From Physella acuta (lineage: Eukaryota; Mollusca; Gastropoda; Physidae): DNA of 64,000 nt. This document shows, piece by piece, positions 57,301 through 63,300 of this stretch; the first letter of the stretch is position 1, and the number at the start of each line of letters is the position of its first letter. A program made the translations under genes and the position numbers. The DNA is taken from positions 127,001 through 191,000 of the forward strand of contig NW_026732379.1 of the NCBI RefSeq assembly GCF_028476545.1. The letters run 5' to 3'. The notes under the pieces are model-generated. The model did not search any database and was not told the origin of the DNA. It saw only the letters and a program-made list of their open reading frames with translations.

Positions 57301-60300
57301 CCGCTTGCTCACCCCATACATGTGGGACATCCATTCTCATAAGGGGAAGGAATGATTTCCATTAAAACATTGGTTTTAAAGCAAATGGGAAAAATAGAGG
57401 TTTTACAGTAGGAAATAGTAGGTGCACTGTCAATTTGGAAGAATGTTGTTTAAACAGTTTTAGAAGATGGGAAAATAGGGAAATTTTTCAGCATGTAACA
57501 GTACACACAAATTCAGAAGGATTTCATTAAAACATTGGATTTAAATGGAAAAGGTGGATTTTACAGCATGTAACAGTAAACAACAATTCTGAAGGATCTC
57601 ATTAAAATATTAAATTTAAAGCAGAGTGATTTTTGCACACCTTAATAATATACTGTTCTACAACTCAGAAAGATTTTAAAAATCTGTAATTGTAGTAGGG
57701 GAGGGGAGTCATAGTACATAAAGAAAAGTGGTTGGAATGATTTCATTGAATGTATTTATAGTGGGGTTTTTATAGACAATATAGACCAAAAAAATGTAAA
57801 CAATTAATTGGACTTCACCATTTTAAAATAATGCTAGAAAAGCTACAGATTACTTTCAGGGAGCTAAAAATGTTTTTGACATTAACAGAAATATCAGTAA
57901 ATTGCTTTTATATACCTGAAAAGTGAAATTTATAAATTTTTCTCTTAAATTTCTAAACATAATTTTACTGAGAAAATAATAATTGAAACGGACAAAAGTT
58001 AAAATTTCCCAAGTTTGGCATGGAACAAAAATTAGCTACTTCGTATCCACATTTTGGCTTAACTTACAGAGAAACTAAATTTAAATCAAGCAAGATTTTC
58101 TATCAATTTCTACTTTTTCTGTATTCAGCTGAATCAATATAAAGTATCAAGGACAAAAATTAAAAGAATAAAAACAAAAATTATTTGCTGTCTATTAAAA
58201 AAAAAATCAGCAATCCAAAGTATTATAAAAAAGCTTGATATAAAGAACCAACAGGTTAAAATAACAACATTTACTATCTAAGCCATAAGCTTCTCTACAA
58301 TATTGAAGTTCTTGTTCATGAAAAAAATTAAAGGAATACACATGATGAACTGTAAGTAAATAGATGACTGAGGTAACAGTAAAATTTAATAAATGAAACT
58401 ATTTCTTAGCAAATTTGTATAAACAAGTTTTAAGAAAAGTCTACTGAGCCTTTTTTTTTTAACAAAGAACTTGAAAAGGAATATATTATACCTGCCCTCT
58501 TAGGACTATTTGAGTTGAAATAGCTTTTATTTAAGCACTTGGCTATACCATTTTATAGCTGTTTTTGTTAAAGTGTTATAATTTTTTTAAAATTTAACCC
58601 CACGAAAAAGATAATGCAAACTTTTTGCGATGAAGCAGAAGGAGAGTGAAAGAATAAAAACATACTGTCTTTTGTGGCTCCGTGTGAGCTGAAATCCCTG
58701 CCACACTGGCCCTTGTTGTTGATGCCAAATGTGTAGACCTGGCCTTTGGTGGTGAGTACAACAGCATGGGCCTTGCCGAGGCAGACCTGGGCCACGTGGA
58801 CATCTCTTAGCTCTGTTACCAGACCTGGTGATTCATTTTAATATTTGTTGACAACAATATTGTTAAAATTATAGGCTTGCTTTAATTATTTGCAACCTGA
58901 TGATTCATTTTAATAAGTGTTTACAAGGTTATTGTTAAAAGTATAGGCTTGCAGGAAGACATGGCAATGTAACATACTGGAGTAGGCCGAAAGAATAGGA
59001 AGGAATTGGGAACAGCTGAAAAGAGAGTTAGGAGACCGTGGAGAGTGAAAACTTGAAAAGGAGTGAAAAATGAAAAAGGATGACAATAGGCTTGATTTCA
59101 TTATCAGAACCTAAGTAGAATTGTAATATTGATATAAGCAAATCAGAAATAACTTTTAATAATAGTTGATTTTAAACTTATACATCAGTTGGATACATTT
59201 TTTGATAAAACTAAATACATCACAAATATTGTTTTCAAATGTTCAAAATAATTATGTGGTGTAAGATGAATCAGAGTAAAAGTGGAGTTGTGACTTTAAG
59301 TTGGAGGATGCTATATATTTTTGCTTTCATAATAGCTTGCAAAGATTTATAATACCAAATTAGGTTTATATTGTGTCAGTAAAAACATGGGGATTCCAAA
59401 AAACAAACATATTTAATAAAATAAAGGGACAAAACTCTCTCAAATGAAATAAAAACATACCAGTAGCATGATCTGAGTGGTTGGTGTCTTTACCAAACAT
59501 GTAGAGCTCTCCCTCTTTGGTGACTAAAGCACTGGTGCCACTGTTGCAGGATGCTGTCACAACAAACTTGGACTCAAGACGGACCATCTTTTTGGGCTTG
59601 GTTGGTTTGGGCTGTCTCCTGACCTTGCCTGGGTAAAATATATTCAGGATTATAGCGCAGCTTCATAGTGAACATAGCAGACAAGAAAAAAACAAATATA
59701 AAAACTTATTAAATGCACTAAAGATTCAGATTGAAAATAAGATATTCTTGGGTTGTCATCAGAAACTATTGCTGCAATAGAAGTGGCTCAAAACAAGCTT
59801 AACCACAAACCCACAGACATTTTGACCATAGCTTATAAAAAGTGTGTGTATTTTATCTTTCCCAAAGTAACAATAAGTATAGTGACAGTATTTATTCCCT
59901 GTCATTATTGACACAGTGGATAATGGTAAAACACATGACTGTTAGTTGATCTGAAAGCTTGATTTTCAGGGTCAAGTTCAAAGCACTTCCCAGACTCTAC
60001 TCAGCTGTGACTGGTGCCTTAGTTAAGTTTGGGAAAGTAAAAGAGGCTGGGTTTAGTCATTAAAGCACAATCATTTCATTTGACAAGGTCGCAGAAATAG
60101 ATTAACTGTACTTCATCTTCTCTATGGACCATAGTCTGAAAAAGTATTTGTTTTTTATTGCTTTGAATCAAAGAAATTACAGTATTCATTTAGATTTAGA
60201 AGCTCCTTAGAAACAGTATACACAACAAAATGAATCATGACAAAAAATCTACACACCAGCACTGGCATCTCCATCCTCGCCCCTTCTGGCCGTGCCAACA

Positions 60301-63300
60301 AAATACACACTCCCATCTTCTGCAACCAGCAGCGCATGCAGGCCATCATGGCCCAGGGCAATATGGTTCATTTTTGGTGACTTTGTGATGGCCAGCTCAG
60401 CCCATTTGCTCTGTGACTGATTAGATTGTTTAATGCCTAACGAAACAGCTTTGCCTTGATACAAGACCTGTAACGAAAATGAAACATGCAATCAAATATG
60501 AACATCAAATTGTCTACAGGTAAGAAATAAACATAGCAGAAATGCAGAATTCTAAAAAATTATATTTAAACATCATTGTAAACGTAGTAATCATAAGTAA
60601 TTTTATAAAATTAATACCAAAAGCAGTATAACAGTCAAAAATCTATTGAATTATTGTTATGTAAGTTAAAGCAGATAAGAGTTGCCTACCTTGCCAGTTA
60701 CTGTTTTAATCAGAGAAAATTCTTTCCCAGAAACAATCACAAGTGCATCTTCATCAAATCCAGTTGCTGTAAGATAAAATATTCAAAAATGATTGAAATA
60801 CTATCGAGAAATTAGAAAACATAACATTAACATAATAATTAATTTTATGCCCAATTATTTATGTTTAGTTTTATCATCAGCTTTTAACAACTAATTACCA
60901 ATTGTCCGCTTTTCATAGGTAAAATCGAAAGGTGTAGATCCCATCACATCCATACATTTCCTTGTTAGCTTCAGGGGAACTTCATTCACTTGTGACATTG
61001 GTGGGTTGCTGACTGGGCTAAATGTGCGGATCACAAAACTATCCTCCTGGAAAACAAAGGCATTCATTTTTAAACTAACATTCCTTATAAGGCCTGGCAG
61101 GAGATTTAATTATGTGATAAATCAAAGTGCATAATCCCTATGCATGGAATCATCCCAGGACTTATTCAAGTGAGTATCAGTCATAAAGAAAATATTTTTG
61201 GGCTATGTGCTGACTTTACATATAACCATTGTATGACTTTATGAATCAGTCAAAACAAGATTATTTTATATCTGATGTTTTTTTATTGTCTAATTTAGAA
61301 AAAAAAAGAACCTGTATAATTAATTGTTTGCAAAAATCTAAACTAAAGAAAATCCTAAGATTTTGACCCCTGATGAACTTAGATTTTTTTTTTTTTTACT
61401 TGGATGATATAGAACAATTCCATATTTCAAGAAAAAAATATATAGTAATCCTACAGATCTGTTTTGTGCTAACTAGTTTTGAAACCTTTTCTTTAAAACC
61501 TTTACCTCTTTGGCTGGTGCAATGTAGCCAATGTGTTCTCCATCACTGAAGAGCAAACTGTGTGTTGAGCTGTTACCTGGGAATGGGACAAAAGGACCTT
61601 AGAATTACAAAATGTGTTGCCTCAACTTCTTCAACAGGAGCAAATACAGTGACACAATTCTAGCCAGCTACAAAAGGAAATATTTGCAGTTGGTTGTTTT
61701 TTTGGAGATACAGGAACTAGTTAGAATTGTTTCACAAGTAATTTGGCTAATTTGACAAAAAAGTAAGCTTTCCAAATGTGATCCTAACTATAATGAGCTT
61801 ATTGTGAAACTTACAATTAGCTTGCCTTGAAAAAAAACATGATATTGACAATTTTTATCAGCATTTTGTCCAAAATTAATAAACACCAAGCATCAAAATA
61901 ATCGCTTGCAAAAAGAGACATCAAATAATCAAATAAATGGATATTTAGAGAAGCAGGTAACTGATAAAACCTGTATACTCCTGATGTAGAGGTACACCTA
62001 GTAGAAAGTCCAGGTTCAATAACCCCCCTCCCTCCCCAAATCTCAAAATTATTGGTCAGATGACAGTAAAAATTAAGACACCATTACCATCCATGCCAAA
62101 TGTATTTTCTGGAGCCAGGGTTGTTCTGTTGATAACACACAAGCTTGGGGTGGTTCCTCTATCCCATTTACACAACAGCTTTCCCTGATGTAACAAAAAG
62201 CCATTAGTATATAGCAATCAAAATCACAAATATATCAAATTAGAATAACAGCTTTCCATGATAAAATAAAAAGCTATTAACATATAGTAAGCTAATGCAC
62301 ACATTTATAGTAGTTACCCTAATAAATGCAATAAAACATTATTTTTAAAATCTAAAATAAAATTTTAATTTTGGAAATATAAACTAATTTAGTGCTGTAT
62401 CAGTTTTAGTTTAGCTAACCAGTAGTAAAACAAAAAAAAAGAAGTGTATTTACAGCAGCGAATGCCAGGAAAGTGTTTTTGTGTACAGGAAAATCTCGTT
62501 TTTGGCTCTCTAATTTTCCCTGTAAGAATAACAACAACATAAATTATAAGCAATTATGAAGAATTATATTCTTTTGAAGAAACTATAAATTTCTACATAA
62601 GGAAAAAATTTCATAAAAATATATTGACACAAAGAAGAAAAAAACTGTACCTTTATTGTACCCCCATAGCCAGAGCCAACTTTGTAGAGACCATATTTAT
62701 TTAAAATGTACAAGAATCGCCCATCACTGGCAATGGCTGAGTTTTCAACAAGGCATTCACCAACTAGGAAGTAACAGAAATTGGCCCATGTTACAATGAT
62801 ATATTCTTAGAAAAGAAATAGCACATTAAAACAAAACAAAACAACACAGCTAGAAATATGAGCTTAGTTACCTTTAGCATTGGCTAGTTTAAAGATCTGT
62901 GACTGGCATTTTGTTTTGACACCATTATTAAACCAATCTGGCAACTGTGCTTTGCCTAATAAAATGGCTTGAACACTCTTTTGTAAGGAAGCTAGGATGC
63001 CAGGTACCTAAAAATAAAACAGGGTAATTTCAGTCAATTTGTAGTACTTTACTCCAACAGAAACAAAATCCAAGACAGCTTAAACTAATGATTTTTTTTT
63101 AAAGATGTATCTTTAAATGTGTTAAAATTATTACTTATATTTGAACATTTCTACTTTTGTGGTGGCTCTATTTTAAGAAGTGGGAACAAAATTTTGTGAC
63201 AGAAAATCTAGTTGAAACAACTATGCTGTTTAAAGTTGTTCATACAATTTAAGATTTAATTTAAAACTGTAAAAGATAACTGAGGTAGATCTGAGCTGGG

